The notes below the pieces were generated by a model. It worked only from the letters and a program-made list of their open reading frames with translations, was not told the origin of the DNA and searched no databases. A DNA stretch of 64,000 bases from Shewanella olleyana (lineage in GTDB: Bacteria > Pseudomonadota > Gammaproteobacteria > Enterobacterales > Shewanellaceae), in NCBI RefSeq assembly GCF_023283825.1, contig NZ_JAKILD010000002.1:186001-250000 (forward strand), in the 5' to 3' direction. This document shows positions 9,361-17,567 of this stretch, one piece after another. How positions within the stretch are numbered: the stretch's first letter is position 1; every line of letters begins with the position of its first letter. A program made the position numbers and the translations under genes.

Positions 9361-10707
9361 ATGCAAACTAAAGATGAAGCGTTAAATTTAAATATGGTGA
9401 TCATTGGTGCTAGTCATGCTGGGGTGAGTGCAGCGTTTAACTTGCGTCAGCAAGGGTGGAAAGGGCGGATAATCTTACTTGACCGTGACCCACAGTTGCC
9501 ATATCACCGACCACCGTTGTCTAAAAAAACACTGCAATCAGATGCACTTGTCAGCTCACCTTTAAAAGCAGAAAAAGCTTACATTGATAACGAAATTAGC
9601 CTAAATCTAGGCCAAAATGTGACCTCAGTAGACAGCAAAACTCAGCAGATTACTTTAGCCAATAGTGAAGTCATTCCTTTTGATAAATTAATTATTGCAA
9701 CCGGATGTGATGCTTTTATTCCGCCGATTAAAGGGTTGTCAGATACGGTTGATGAAACAGGTGTTAACCGTTTTTTTGCCATGCGCACCTATGCAGATGC
9801 ACTGGCGATTAAGTCGGCATTAACGAATAGCAAAGATAAGCAAGTTGTTATTATTGGCGGCGGATATATCGGCCTTGAATGCGCATCTTCGTTTATTGCC
9901 TTGGGTGCAAAGGTCACCGTGATCGAAAAACAATCACACATTTTATCCAGAGTGACCTCGCATGTTATGTCTGATTTTTTAACCCAATTACATCGTGATA
10001 AAGGGGTGACGCTAACAACGGGTAAAGATGTAGTTGAAGTGATTCATCAAGCGGATAAACACATTGTTGTTTGTGGCGATGGCACGCAGTATCCCGCTGA
10101 TTTTATCATAGTAGGGGTGGGCGTAAGACGTAATACTCAGTTAGCAATTGCTGCAGGTGTTGATGTTGAACAAGGGGTTAAAGTTAATGCCGTGTGTCAG
10201 ACATCTCATCCCAATATTTTTTCAATTGGTGATTGCACTGAATACTTTAGCCAACGATATCAGCGATGGCTCAAACTGGAGTCTGTTCAAAATGCTGTTG
10301 AACAGGCTAAGACTGTTGCACAGTTTATTACGGGTAACTTACCGACTGTTGTGCCTGACACTAATACTGTTAATCAAACGATTCAAAACGATAGTCGCCC
10401 TAACACTCAAGAAGCCGTTCCCTGGTTTTGGTCTGATCAATATCAATGCAAATTACAAATAGTGGGTCTTTCTGACGGATATGACGAGCTAATTGTGTGT
10501 CAAGAATCTGCTGAGCAATTCTCTGTGTGGTATTTCAAAGCAGACCGTTTGTTATGCGTTGAAGCGGTAAATCTTGCTAAAGCCTATGTATTAGGTACTC
10601 AGGCCATTAAACACAACATGCAGGTGAATAAGTCATTGCTTAGTGCATTAGATACTGAGCTTACTAAAACGAGCTTACTTATCGAGCCTGTAACTAGCCT
10701 GAACTGA
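9361..10707 (+). CDS. NAD(P)H ferredoxin reductase, putidaredoxin reductase type
   Basis: This 448-residue FAD flavoprotein has an N-terminal FAD-binding motif (IIGASHAG), PYHRPPLSK, a central NAD(P)-binding motif (VIIGGGYIGLE) and the second FAD motif ending in SIGDCTEY. It belongs to the putidaredoxin/rubredoxin reductase family and passes electrons from NAD(P)H to the ferredoxin encoded just upstream. It is somewhat longer than the roughly 400-residue norm because of an insertion before the C-terminal domain (about residues 320-350). The 3' end overlaps the end of the convergent AraC-family gene by 14 bp. No strong ribosome site is seen, consistent with translational coupling to the ferredoxin gene. 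Confidence 0.92.
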   Translation: MQTKDEALNLNMVIIGASHAGVSAAFNLRQQGWKGRIILLDRDPQLPYHRPPLSKKTLQSDALVSSPLKAEKAYIDNEISLNLGQNVTSVDSKTQQITLANSEVIPFDKLIIATGCDAFIPPIKGLSDTVDETGVNRFFAMRTYADALAIKSALTNSKDKQVVIIGGGYIGLECASSFIALGAKVTVIEKQSHILSRVTSHVMSDFLTQLHRDKGVTLTTGKDVVEVIHQADKHIVVCGDGTQYPADFIIVGVGVRRNTQLAIAAGVDVEQGVKVNAVCQTSHPNIFSIGDCTEYFSQRYQRWLKLESVQNAVEQAKTVAQFITGNLPTVVPDTNTVNQTIQNDSRPNTQEAVPWFWSDQYQCKLQIVGLSDGYDELIVCQESAEQFSVWYFKADRLLCVEAVNLAKAYVLGTQAIKHNMQVNKSLLSALDTELTKTSLLIEPVTSLN

Positions 10708-11560
10708 GATCTGTTTTTAATTGGCGACGGTATTGGTGCGGGGTTAAACCAAAGTGTTGTTTAAATTGTTTTATAAAGTATGACGAGCTTGAAAAGCCTA
10801 AGTCATAAGACATATCAGTAATAGATAGGTTGGTTTGCCCTAATAATCGAGCGGCACTATATAACTTGTGCTGAATAATATAATCGCTATAGGGCACACG
10901 AAAGTGGTTTTTAAACACCCTAGAAAAATACGAAGGTGATAAATGACACAGTGCAGCCGCTTGATCTAGCGATAAATTCGCACAGTTATTTTGTTTTAAT
11001 AAGGCCATTAATGGGGCAAGTTTTTTATAGCCATTCGACACATTTAACGGTGTGTGTTGTTTGCTTAAGCGACTTTGGCCGTATTCACACACCATAGTGA
11101 CTAAGCTGTTAAACAATTGCTGGCAGGTTTGACTTTTGGGGTGTTGGCTAAACTCACTGAGTAACCAACTGAGCAGTAGGTGGATTCTTTGTTGAACGTC
11201 AGCTGGAAAACTCAAATGTAACCCTGAACTTAATATCTGGCTGAATTCTGCCAGTGCTGGGTCGTTAAGGCGTTCAGGTACAAATTGCACTATATACCAA
11301 GATTTTGCCCGGGAATTGAGCGCGAAGTTGTGGCTTTCCATAGAGGGAGTATATACGGCTTCATAGTCTGAGAGTGATGTTTCACCCTGGTGATAAAAAT
11401 ATTTACCGTCAATTTGTTCAAAAAATATAAATTCGTGAACCTGATGAAAATGCAAAAAGCATGAATAGCTATCATGCTGCAGATAACTCACGTAATGAAT
11501 TTCAAAGTCGTTACCTTGTTTTATCGAGTAAGGTTCACAGTATATGGTTGGTTTTTTCAT
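10694..11560 (-). CDS. AraC-family transcriptional regulator
   Basis: This 288-residue regulator has an N-terminal cupin-like sensing half (HFHQVHEFIFFE) and a C-terminal double helix-turn-helix (LSLDQAAALCHLSPSYFSRVFKNHF, then DMSYDLGFSSSSYFIKQFKQHFG, each a standard AraC signature). The start is set at 11560 because the longer frame would overlap the divergent dehydrogenase gene start at 11596. It sits between the P450 operon and the dehydrogenase/esterase pair, so it is the natural candidate to control the demethylation genes in response to a sugar. The 35-bp divergent spacer contains a perfect ATTGTTAACAAT palindrome. Its effector is unknown. Confidence 0.9.
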   Translation of the reverse strand: MKKPTIYCEPYSIKQGNDFEIHYVSYLQHDSYSCFLHFHQVHEFIFFEQIDGKYFYHQGETSLSDYEAVYTPSMESHNFALNSRAKSWYIVQFVPERLNDPALAEFSQILSSGLHLSFPADVQQRIHLLLSWLLSEFSQHPKSQTCQQLFNSLVTMVCEYGQSRLSKQHTPLNVSNGYKKLAPLMALLKQNNCANLSLDQAAALCHLSPSYFSRVFKNHFRVPYSDYIIQHKLYSAARLLGQTNLSITDMSYDLGFSSSSYFIKQFKQHFGLTPHQYRRQLKTDLSSG

Positions 11561-11572
11561 AGTTTTATGCTT

Positions 11573-11584
11573 ATTGTTAACAAT
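11573..11584. promoter_or_regulatory. palindrome ATTGTTAACAAT in divergent promoter
   Basis: A perfect 12-bp inverted repeat lies in the 35-bp gap between the AraC-family gene and the alcohol dehydrogenase gene. The position suits a shared operator; who binds it is inference. Confidence 0.4.
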
Positions 11585-11595
11585 TAGGAGTTTAC

Positions 11596-12705
11596 ATGTA
11601 CAAGGCAAGGGCTGCAATTGCAGATGGTAAAGGCGGTTTCTTTTTTGACACGGTGACGCTTGGTAAACCTGCGGCAGGCGAAGTAAAAATAAAAATTAAA
11701 GCTTCTGGGATTTGTCATACCGACTGGGACTCTATCAAGACATGGAATAAAAAATTTATCATTGGTCATGAGGGCGCGGGGGTCATTGTTGAGTTAGGTG
11801 AAAACGTAAAAGACTTAGGCATTGGCGATAAAGTGATTTTAAATTGGGCCATTCCCTGTGGTGAATGTTTTCAATGCCAAGAAGGCAACTTACATATTTG
11901 CGAAGTGAATAGTCCTGTGACTGGAAACGGTTTGTGTGGCCATGCCAATGAACAAGGCTGCCAACACAATGGCAGTGCGCTAACGCGCTCTTTTCATTTA
12001 GGCACCATGAGTGAATACACGATTGTGAAGGCTGCCGCGGTCATTAAAATTAACAGCAATATCGACTTCCCCAGTGCCAGTATTGTTGGTTGTGGGGTGA
12101 TGACAGGTTATGGTTCGGTGGTTAATGCCGCCAAAGTTAACGCCGGTGCCAGTGTTGCGGTTTTAGGTTGTGGCGGCGTGGGGTTAAATGTGATTCAAGG
12201 CGCCGCCATATCGGGGGCTGCAAAAATTATAGCTATAGATTTATCACTAAATCGCTTAGCACAGGCAAAGGAATTTGGTGCAACACATACCGTATTGGCT
12301 GACAAAGATGATCCAGACTTAATCAACATGGTGACTCAGGTTAAAGCATTAACCCATGGACGAGGAGCCGATTTTGCTTTTGAATGTACCGCCGTACCGG
12401 CTTTGGGGTCAGCGCCATTGGCATTAATTCGTAGTGCAGGTGTGGCCGTTCAAGTGAGTGGTATTGAACAAAAAATTGATTTTGATTGTACGCTTTTTGA
12501 GTGGGATAAAATTTACATTAATCCGCTTTATGGTCAATGCAATCCTAAACGCGATTTTGGTCAAATATTACAACTGTATGATGCAGGAAAGCTTAAATTG
12601 GATGAGCTAGTGACCAAAACCTACACATTAGCAGAGTTGCAATCAGGTTTTGATGACATGTTAGCTGGGCGAATCGCCAAAGGCGTGATTGTGTTTGAGG
12701 ATTAA
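11596..12705 (+). CDS. zinc alcohol dehydrogenase, class III (formaldehyde dehydrogenase-like)
   Basis: This 369-residue medium-chain dehydrogenase has catalytic-zinc motifs GICHTDW and GHEGAG, four structural-zinc cysteines in CGECFQCQEGNLHIC, the class III-like segment GCGVMTGYGSV and an NAD-binding GCGGVGLN. Length matches glutathione-dependent formaldehyde dehydrogenases, though sequence deviates enough from FrmA that strict specificity is uncertain. A GGAG site lies 6 bases before the ATG. Next to a demethylating P450 and an S-formylglutathione-hydrolase-like esterase, it most likely oxidises the formaldehyde (or its thiol adduct) released on demethylation. A zinc alcohol dehydrogenase of this kind accompanies the described 6-O-methyl-galactose P450 systems. 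Confidence 0.85.
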   Translation: MYKARAAIADGKGGFFFDTVTLGKPAAGEVKIKIKASGICHTDWDSIKTWNKKFIIGHEGAGVIVELGENVKDLGIGDKVILNWAIPCGECFQCQEGNLHICEVNSPVTGNGLCGHANEQGCQHNGSALTRSFHLGTMSEYTIVKAAAVIKINSNIDFPSASIVGCGVMTGYGSVVNAAKVNAGASVAVLGCGGVGLNVIQGAAISGAAKIIAIDLSLNRLAQAKEFGATHTVLADKDDPDLINMVTQVKALTHGRGADFAFECTAVPALGSAPLALIRSAGVAVQVSGIEQKIDFDCTLFEWDKIYINPLYGQCNPKRDFGQILQLYDAGKLKLDELVTKTYTLAELQSGFDDMLAGRIAKGVIVFED

Positions 12706-12781
12706 TTAACCCGAAGTCACTCATGGTGTTAATTTTTAGTGCTTAGTGCTAGTGCTAATACTTTTTCGTAGGAAATCATTA

Positions 12782-13585
12782 ATGACAGTCAATAGTTTAG
12801 AAGTTTCACCGCTGACTCTTTCCAGCAATAATTTTGTCACGATTACGGCTTATAGCAGCCACTTGAATGGCCGAGGTGATATCAGTGTTTACCGGCAAGC
12901 CACACAAAGTTCAAACGTGCCTATTATCATTCTGCTACATGGAGTATATGGTAGCCATTGGGTATGGAGCCAACTTGGTGGAGTAGAGCAGGTTTATCAA
13001 AACCTTCGGCAACAAGGTTTGAGCGAGTTTGTGCTGGTGATGCCATCAGACGGGGGCCACTATGAAGGCAGTGGTTATTTACCATTTCAACATGCAGATT
13101 ATGAATCATGGATTGTTGAAGATGTCATTTCAGCGGTGATTAACACTCAAGCTATGTGTTCTGATAAATCAAATATTTATATTTCTGGCTTATCAATGGG
13201 CGGGTATGGCGCATTACGATTAGGGGCGAAGTATCCCCATGTATTTAGCGGAATATCGGCTCATTCATCAATTACTCATATTGAAGATTTTACCAATTTT
13301 GTTGACAGCAAAACGTTAGATTCACTAAAACAAACCACTGATATATATGCAGGAGATGTGTTCACCACGTTAAATCAACATAAGTCGACATTAGCACCGT
13401 TAAGATTAGATTGCGGTAAAGATGACCCACTGTTTACCGCTAATTACCAATTAGTAAAGCGACTCATTAAGGCCGATATTGACCATACATTTGACATCTT
13501 TGATGGTGGGCATAGTTGGGACTATTGGCATCAGCATGTGGCAAAAACGTTTGCGTTTTTTGCTAATATAGAGCAAGCACAATAA
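12782..13585 (+). CDS. esterase, S-formylglutathione hydrolase-like
   Basis: This 267-residue alpha/beta-hydrolase of the esterase D family starts at ATG 12782 behind GTAGGAAA; the upstream in-frame ATG at 12746 has no ribosome site. The nucleophile elbow is GLSMGGYGAL, the oxyanion loop LLHGVYGSH, and the catalytic His is in GGHSWDYW; the acidic residue is probably in GKDDPL. S-formylglutathione hydrolases carry a very similar elbow and finish formaldehyde oxidation to formate. Placement 76 bp after the class III dehydrogenase gene supports that role, but PF00756 members also include acetyl-xylan and other carbohydrate esterases, so the exact ester is not certain. It has no signal peptide and is probably cytoplasmic. 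Confidence 0.8.
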   Translation: MTVNSLEVSPLTLSSNNFVTITAYSSHLNGRGDISVYRQATQSSNVPIIILLHGVYGSHWVWSQLGGVEQVYQNLRQQGLSEFVLVMPSDGGHYEGSGYLPFQHADYESWIVEDVISAVINTQAMCSDKSNIYISGLSMGGYGALRLGAKYPHVFSGISAHSSITHIEDFTNFVDSKTLDSLKQTTDIYAGDVFTTLNQHKSTLAPLRLDCGKDDPLFTANYQLVKRLIKADIDHTFDIFDGGHSWDYWHQHVAKTFAFFANIEQAQ

Positions 13586-13902
13586 TGTCTTAAATTCATA
13601 TGTATTGTCCTTTAGGTTTTGATCCCCCTAACTGCTACCCGCGATATTTTCCTAGCCGTCACCCTCGAGATCTTTAATCGAGGGTCTGCTGTGGCTTTTA
13701 GCTTTTTATTTTACTATTAGCAACAAACCAGCTGTATTCAAAAAGATAAATATCAGTGTAAGCCTTGTTTTATGATTATTGAAATGAAAAGAGCTTTACA
13801 TCAATAAGATAGCAAATGTAGGATGTTGTTAATCAATAACTTAAACGGCCGACATTGAATGATGTGCTGTTGAATAAGCGGTTAGGTGAAAAAGGAAGTT
13901 TA
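13586..13902. other. 317-bp intergenic region between the two accessory modules
   Basis: It holds a hairpin terminator at 13662-13714, an AT-rich stretch and the possible extended start of the DUF4265 gene (TTG at 13855). No other gene is visible. Confidence 0.5.
13662..13714 (+). terminator. hairpin terminator, second copy of the 1256 element
   Basis: CCCTCGA (13662-13668) and TCGAGGG (13678-13684) flank a 9-nt loop that differs by one base from the loop at 1263-1271. A T-rich run follows after about 17 bases. It closes the P450/dehydrogenase module. Confidence 0.7.
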
Positions 13903-14340
13903 GTGTCAGCCGAAAAAGTTATGTTCGCTCTCGATATTGAAAATGGCTGGCCACCAGTAGGCGGTGAAGGTGTTTGGTGTGAACGGATAGATGGAAATTA
14001 TAAATTAGTTAATGCTCCTTTTTTTATTCCTGATTTGGCATACGGGGATATATTCTCTGCTACCCCTGATGAAGTAAATGAACATATATTTGATTTTGAG
14101 ATAATAGAAAAGTCTGGTCACTCAGTTATTTGGGTAATGAATAATAACGGTGTCGATACTACATTTTTTGTAGATATGCTCAAAAGGCTTGGTTGTAAAG
14201 TCGAGACTCTCAACCAGTATTCTTTGATTTCAGTCGACGTTCCACCAGAATTAGATCTTGATGCACTTGACCCGCTTCTAAATGTACATGAAGAGCAAGG
14301 CCTAGAATTTGCTTTTCCTGTCTGGAGGCATGGTGATTAA
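13903..14340 (+). CDS. DUF4265 domain protein
   Basis: This protein of about 145 residues carries the DUF4265-like signature ENGWPPVGGEGVWCE near its N-terminus; the family has no established function. The start is uncertain: GTG 13903 has AAGGAAG just upstream (short spacing) and puts the domain right at the N-terminus, TTG 13855 would add 16 residues, and ATG 13921 would remove 6. It has no signal peptide or membrane segment. It stands alone between the P450 module and the oppositely oriented NHL/PhyH genes, and no functional link to either is evident. Confidence 0.7.
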   Translation: MSAEKVMFALDIENGWPPVGGEGVWCERIDGNYKLVNAPFFIPDLAYGDIFSATPDEVNEHIFDFEIIEKSGHSVIWVMNNNGVDTTFFVDMLKRLGCKVETLNQYSLISVDVPPELDLDALDPLLNVHEEQGLEFAFPVWRHGD

Positions 14341-14511
14341 TTTCACCTAACACATATGAGCCTCCCGCTAGTCAATGGGCGAGCCTAACTTATTTAGCTC
14401 CTTTTGCAATTAAATGCCTTTAGTATCCAAGATGGTCGATCAACAAACTCATCTACTTCGTCTGTCATTTAGCTTTCAAATCATCGTGTTTTTAGTAAGC
14501 CATGTTTAACA

Positions 14512-15603
14512 TTATTGCCTTATCAGCTTCATTGGATAACTTTGCTGGGCATTCCATTGTCCAACATACAGGTTATTATCCTCATCGACACAAAGACAAT
14601 GTACGTGGTTAAACACATCTTCAGTGCTTTGCATGGGTTGTAATTGGCCATTAAGGTACTGTGGTGCAGTTGCGCCTAAATTGGCGATTACAGTATTATT
14701 GTTATCAAAAATACTGATAAAACCCGTGTTGTCGGCATTATGATTATTAACATGTGACCAGCAAACAGGCGCGTAGAATAAGTTGCCTTTAAACACTGGC
14801 CCGCCAATATAAGCGCCGTTTGTATCAATTTTTTTAATGAACTCCCCCGTTAATGAGAATACCTTTAAGCATTGTTCGAACCGAGAGCTGACCATTAGTG
14901 TCGGGTTATGTTTGTCACGCAGGTCTATTTCAATACCGTGGGTATTGTGCAGGTTGTCGTTTACATCTTCATTATCATGGCCGCCCCAATGATGAATGTA
15001 CTGGCCTTGCTTGTTGTAATGCAGTAAAAAGTCACTGCCGTAACCGTCGGTGACATATAAATCGCCATTAGGTGCGATGGCGATGTCTGTCGGGCGAAAG
15101 GGTTGTTCAGGTTTATAAACCCCGTAAGTTTGCGGGTGACCAATGGTATAAATCAGCTTGCCGTCTAAGGTCATTTTGGCCACAAAGCCACTTTGTGGAA
15201 TGACTTTGTTATATGGGCTATCCCATTTATCGACACTTTTACCATCCCAATGGCGATTCACTACCCAGCCACTGTCTACGACATAGATAAATTCTTGCTG
15301 ATCTTCTTTAACAATTTTAATCGCGTGTCCACCTGGAAATTGGCTACTGAATGCATCCAGTAATTCACCTTGCTGGTTATAGACTAAAATATTATTGCGT
15401 GGATTATCGGTAATCATAAAGATGCGGCCTTTGGCATCCATCGCAAAACCATGACAGTTTTCAACTGGATATTTTGTAGGGTCAAGTTTGCCCCAATGGG
15501 CATCAACTAAGTATGTAAACTCACCCTGACCGATTATTTTGCCATGAGGGTCTTGTCCATTTGAGGGAAGGGCATGTTGAGTTAGCGTGTGTTTAGCAGG
15601 CAT
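14512..15603 (-). CDS. NHL-repeat beta-propeller protein
   Basis: This 363-residue protein is built of NHL/SMP-30-like propeller blades, recognisable in HGFAMDAKGRIFMIT, PTDIAIAPNGDLYVTDGYGSD, HGIEID and LCVDEDNNLYVGQ. There is no signal peptide, so it is probably cytoplasmic. Related proteins include the lyase half of peptidylglycine amidating enzymes and sugar lactonases, but no catalytic set can be assigned with confidence. It lies downstream of and in line with the PhyH gene, separated by a strong hairpin, and the pair is divergent from the IclR regulator. A role in metabolising the product of the neighbouring oxidoreductases is a guess. Confidence 0.75.
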   Translation of the reverse strand: MPAKHTLTQHALPSNGQDPHGKIIGQGEFTYLVDAHWGKLDPTKYPVENCHGFAMDAKGRIFMITDNPRNNILVYNQQGELLDAFSSQFPGGHAIKIVKEDQQEFIYVVDSGWVVNRHWDGKSVDKWDSPYNKVIPQSGFVAKMTLDGKLIYTIGHPQTYGVYKPEQPFRPTDIAIAPNGDLYVTDGYGSDFLLHYNKQGQYIHHWGGHDNEDVNDNLHNTHGIEIDLRDKHNPTLMVSSRFEQCLKVFSLTGEFIKKIDTNGAYIGGPVFKGNLFYAPVCWSHVNNHNADNTGFISIFDNNNTVIANLGATAPQYLNGQLQPMQSTEDVFNHVHCLCVDEDNNLYVGQWNAQQSYPMKLIRQ

Positions 15604-15620
15604 GGTTTTCTCTTATGCTA

Positions 15621-15650
15621 AAACCGCTTAAAGACTATTTTAAGCGGTTT
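15621..15650. other. 12-bp perfect inverted repeat between PhyH and NHL genes
   Basis: AAACCGCTTAAA (15621-15632) and TTTAAGCGGTTT (15639-15650) form a 12-bp stem with a 6-nt loop. On the transcribed minus strand no T-run follows, so it is more likely an mRNA-processing or stabilising hairpin, or a weak attenuator, than a full terminator. Confidence 0.6.
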
Positions 15651-15679
15651 AGGTTAATTAAGCTGAAAGGTTAAATTGA

Positions 15680-16435
15680 CTAACTGGCTTGCCAATTCAA
15701 AATCGCATCGTCATCCACGCGATGTAATGGATAATAAATGGCTTCATTTTCTTGGAAAGATTGATTACTGATGGCGTTGTAAGCACTGATCATTGACCAG
15801 CGAGGCTCTGACGAACGGTTTTGGTTAGACTTATGCAGTAAATTACAGTGGAAAAATAACACATCCCCAGGCTCAAGCTCGACATTGATAATGGGATGAT
15901 ATTTCATCGCTTCTTCCACAAACGCCATTGCTGCGCCTTTTTGATCACCGGTTTTGTTGTGGTCTAAACGGCCTAAGTGGTGTGAGCCTTTTAGCACCTG
16001 TAAGCAGCCATTTTCTGGGGTAGCCTTGTTAATCGCAATCATGCAACTAATTGCTTTGGGGTAGAGCATAAAGTTGTCGCGATGCCAGTAACCAAAGTCT
16101 TGATGCCATTCCCATGCTCCGCCAACAAAGGGTTCTTTCATCATAATTTTTGTACTGGTGTGATACACCTCTTCACCAATTAATTGTTCGCAGACATCAA
16201 CTAAACGTCGACTGCGTGAAAACATGCTGTAAAAGTCGTCACCGGTTTTTTGCCATAAACATACTTTACTGACTGCGCCTTGTGCATCTTTTTTATCCCA
16301 GGCACGTTCATACAATGTTTCATCGTTAAATGCAGCTTGCTGCAATCGTAAAATTTCTTCCTGCGAATAGTAACCCTTCATAATCAAATATCCATTTTGA
16401 TTAAATTGTGTAATTTGCTCGGCGGTTAACGTCAT
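15680..16435 (-). CDS. PhyH-family Fe(II)/2-oxoglutarate dioxygenase
   Basis: This 251-residue protein has the phytanoyl-CoA dioxygenase fold. The iron triad is visible as HQD (in WEWHQDFGYW) plus a distal His in FFHCNLLHKSNQN, and the 2-oxoglutarate-binding Arg is in SSEPRWSMI. ENGCLQVLKGSHHLG is the typical core signature. Such enzymes hydroxylate diverse small molecules, including sugar and amine substrates; phytanoyl-CoA is not implied. AAGGAC precedes the ATG. It is divergent from the IclR gene across a 217-bp region containing two inverted repeats, suggesting IclR control. Confidence 0.88.
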   Translation of the reverse strand: MTLTAEQITQFNQNGYLIMKGYYSQEEILRLQQAAFNDETLYERAWDKKDAQGAVSKVCLWQKTGDDFYSMFSRSRRLVDVCEQLIGEEVYHTSTKIMMKEPFVGGAWEWHQDFGYWHRDNFMLYPKAISCMIAINKATPENGCLQVLKGSHHLGRLDHNKTGDQKGAAMAFVEEAMKYHPIINVELEPGDVLFFHCNLLHKSNQNRSSEPRWSMISAYNAISNQSFQENEAIYYPLHRVDDDAILNWQAS

Positions 16436-16470
16436 TTGATATTGTCCTTAATTGAATATGATTAATGTCT

Positions 16471-16482
16471 ATTGTTGACAAT
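16471..16482. promoter_or_regulatory. candidate IclR operator ATTGTTGACAAT
   Basis: This inverted repeat (5-bp arms ATTGT/ACAAT, 2-bp centre) is 36 bp upstream of the PhyH start in the PhyH-IclR divergent region. The same arms recur at 17438-17449 before the GMC operon, which is what an operator for the local regulator would do. Confidence 0.45.
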
Positions 16483-16514
16483 GATTGCTGGTAATGCTGA
16501 TAATTTCAACTAGA

Positions 16515-16547
16515 ATTCATATTAAAATATGACATTTATATATGAAT
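16515..16547. promoter_or_regulatory. inverted repeat in PhyH-IclR divergent promoter
   Basis: ATTCATAT (16515-16522) and ATATGAAT (16540-16547) are separated by 17 bp in AT-rich DNA. It could be a second operator, but AT-rich palindromes also arise by chance. Confidence 0.3.
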
Positions 16548-16652
16548 ATTAAAAGGTAAGTTAAGTATCTGTTTCATTGTGTTTATTAGTGTTTGCTGAC
16601 GTTTAAATTTTTTTTTTGTTCATATAAGAATCTTTAAATAAAAGGAGCCAAA

Positions 16653-17423
16653 GTGAAAGATAAAGCGAGCCCCAAATATGCTGTGCCCGCGTTAGATAAA
16701 GGGTTGGATATACTTGAGTTTTTGGTTGGTAATGCGTTGCCTTGCAGTCAAAGTGAGATAGCGGTAGGAGTTGGGCGTGTCCCAAATGAAATTTATAGAG
16801 TGCTTGTTGGATTGGAAAAGCGGGGTTATGTTCAACGTCACCCCACAACAGGTCGATATGAATTATCGCTAAAGTTGTATCACCTATCTAGAAATATTGT
16901 CCCCATCGATCTTGTTCGACAATCGGCGTTGCCGTATATGGAAGATCTCGCCGTGAGTAGTGGTCAGTCGTGTTATTTAAGCATGCTGTATCAAAGCCAA
17001 GCGATGGTAATTGTTTATGCTAGAAGCACTAGTGCCATGCATTTGAGCATTACTGAAGGTGCAATGTTTAGCCTAAGCCAATCGACAGCGGGAAAATTGC
17101 TATTAGCAAATAGTAATGAAGAGGTACAAACAATGTTAATAGAGCATGATTCGACATTTAGTCGTTTGGGGGCGCCTGAACGATGTCATTTAACCACAGA
17201 GTTAGAAGCTATAAGACAATCTGGATTTATTGTGCAGCAGAATAGTTTATTGACTGGGGTAAAAGATTATTCCGTACTTATTGGCAATCCGAATGCAAAA
17301 GTGATTGCTGCGTTAAGTATGTCCACGTTTGAAATTCAATCCAATGGCGATAATAGCGCGGATGACTTGCTTGAATCACTTACTAAAACAGCCCATCAAA
17401 TTACCTCGATAATTACAGAATAA
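16653..17423 (+). CDS. IclR-family transcriptional regulator
   Basis: This 256-residue regulator starts at GTG 16653, set by AAAGGAG 8 bases upstream. It has an N-terminal winged helix (DKGLDILEFL, then SQSEIAVGVGRVPNEIYRVLVGLEKRGYV) and a C-terminal effector domain with STAGKLLLA and the terminal IAALSMS pattern. It is divergent from PhyH/NHL and just upstream of the gluconate-dehydrogenase-like/GMC/ThuA genes, so it probably controls both arms. IclR proteins often sense small carbon-source metabolites; the effector here is unknown. Confidence 0.92.
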   Translation: MKDKASPKYAVPALDKGLDILEFLVGNALPCSQSEIAVGVGRVPNEIYRVLVGLEKRGYVQRHPTTGRYELSLKLYHLSRNIVPIDLVRQSALPYMEDLAVSSGQSCYLSMLYQSQAMVIVYARSTSAMHLSITEGAMFSLSQSTAGKLLLANSNEEVQTMLIEHDSTFSRLGAPERCHLTTELEAIRQSGFIVQQNSLLTGVKDYSVLIGNPNAKVIAALSMSTFEIQSNGDNSADDLLESLTKTAHQITSIITE

Positions 17424-17437
17424 AGCCCAACTAATAA

Positions 17438-17449
17438 ATTGTAGACAAT
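17438..17449. promoter_or_regulatory. candidate IclR operator ATTGTAGACAAT
   Basis: This has the same 5-bp arms and spacing as 16471-16482, about 120 bp upstream of the Tat-protein gene that heads the GMC operon. A further half-site ACAAT follows at once. Confidence 0.45.
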
Positions 17450-17567
17450 AAACAATGTTAGCGTTAAGGTATTATCACATTATAATTTCACTAGGTTATA
17501 AGAATTGCTGTCAGATAGTTGATAACCGTTTCTGAATTCTTATCTGTGTTTCATGGATGGTACTGGT

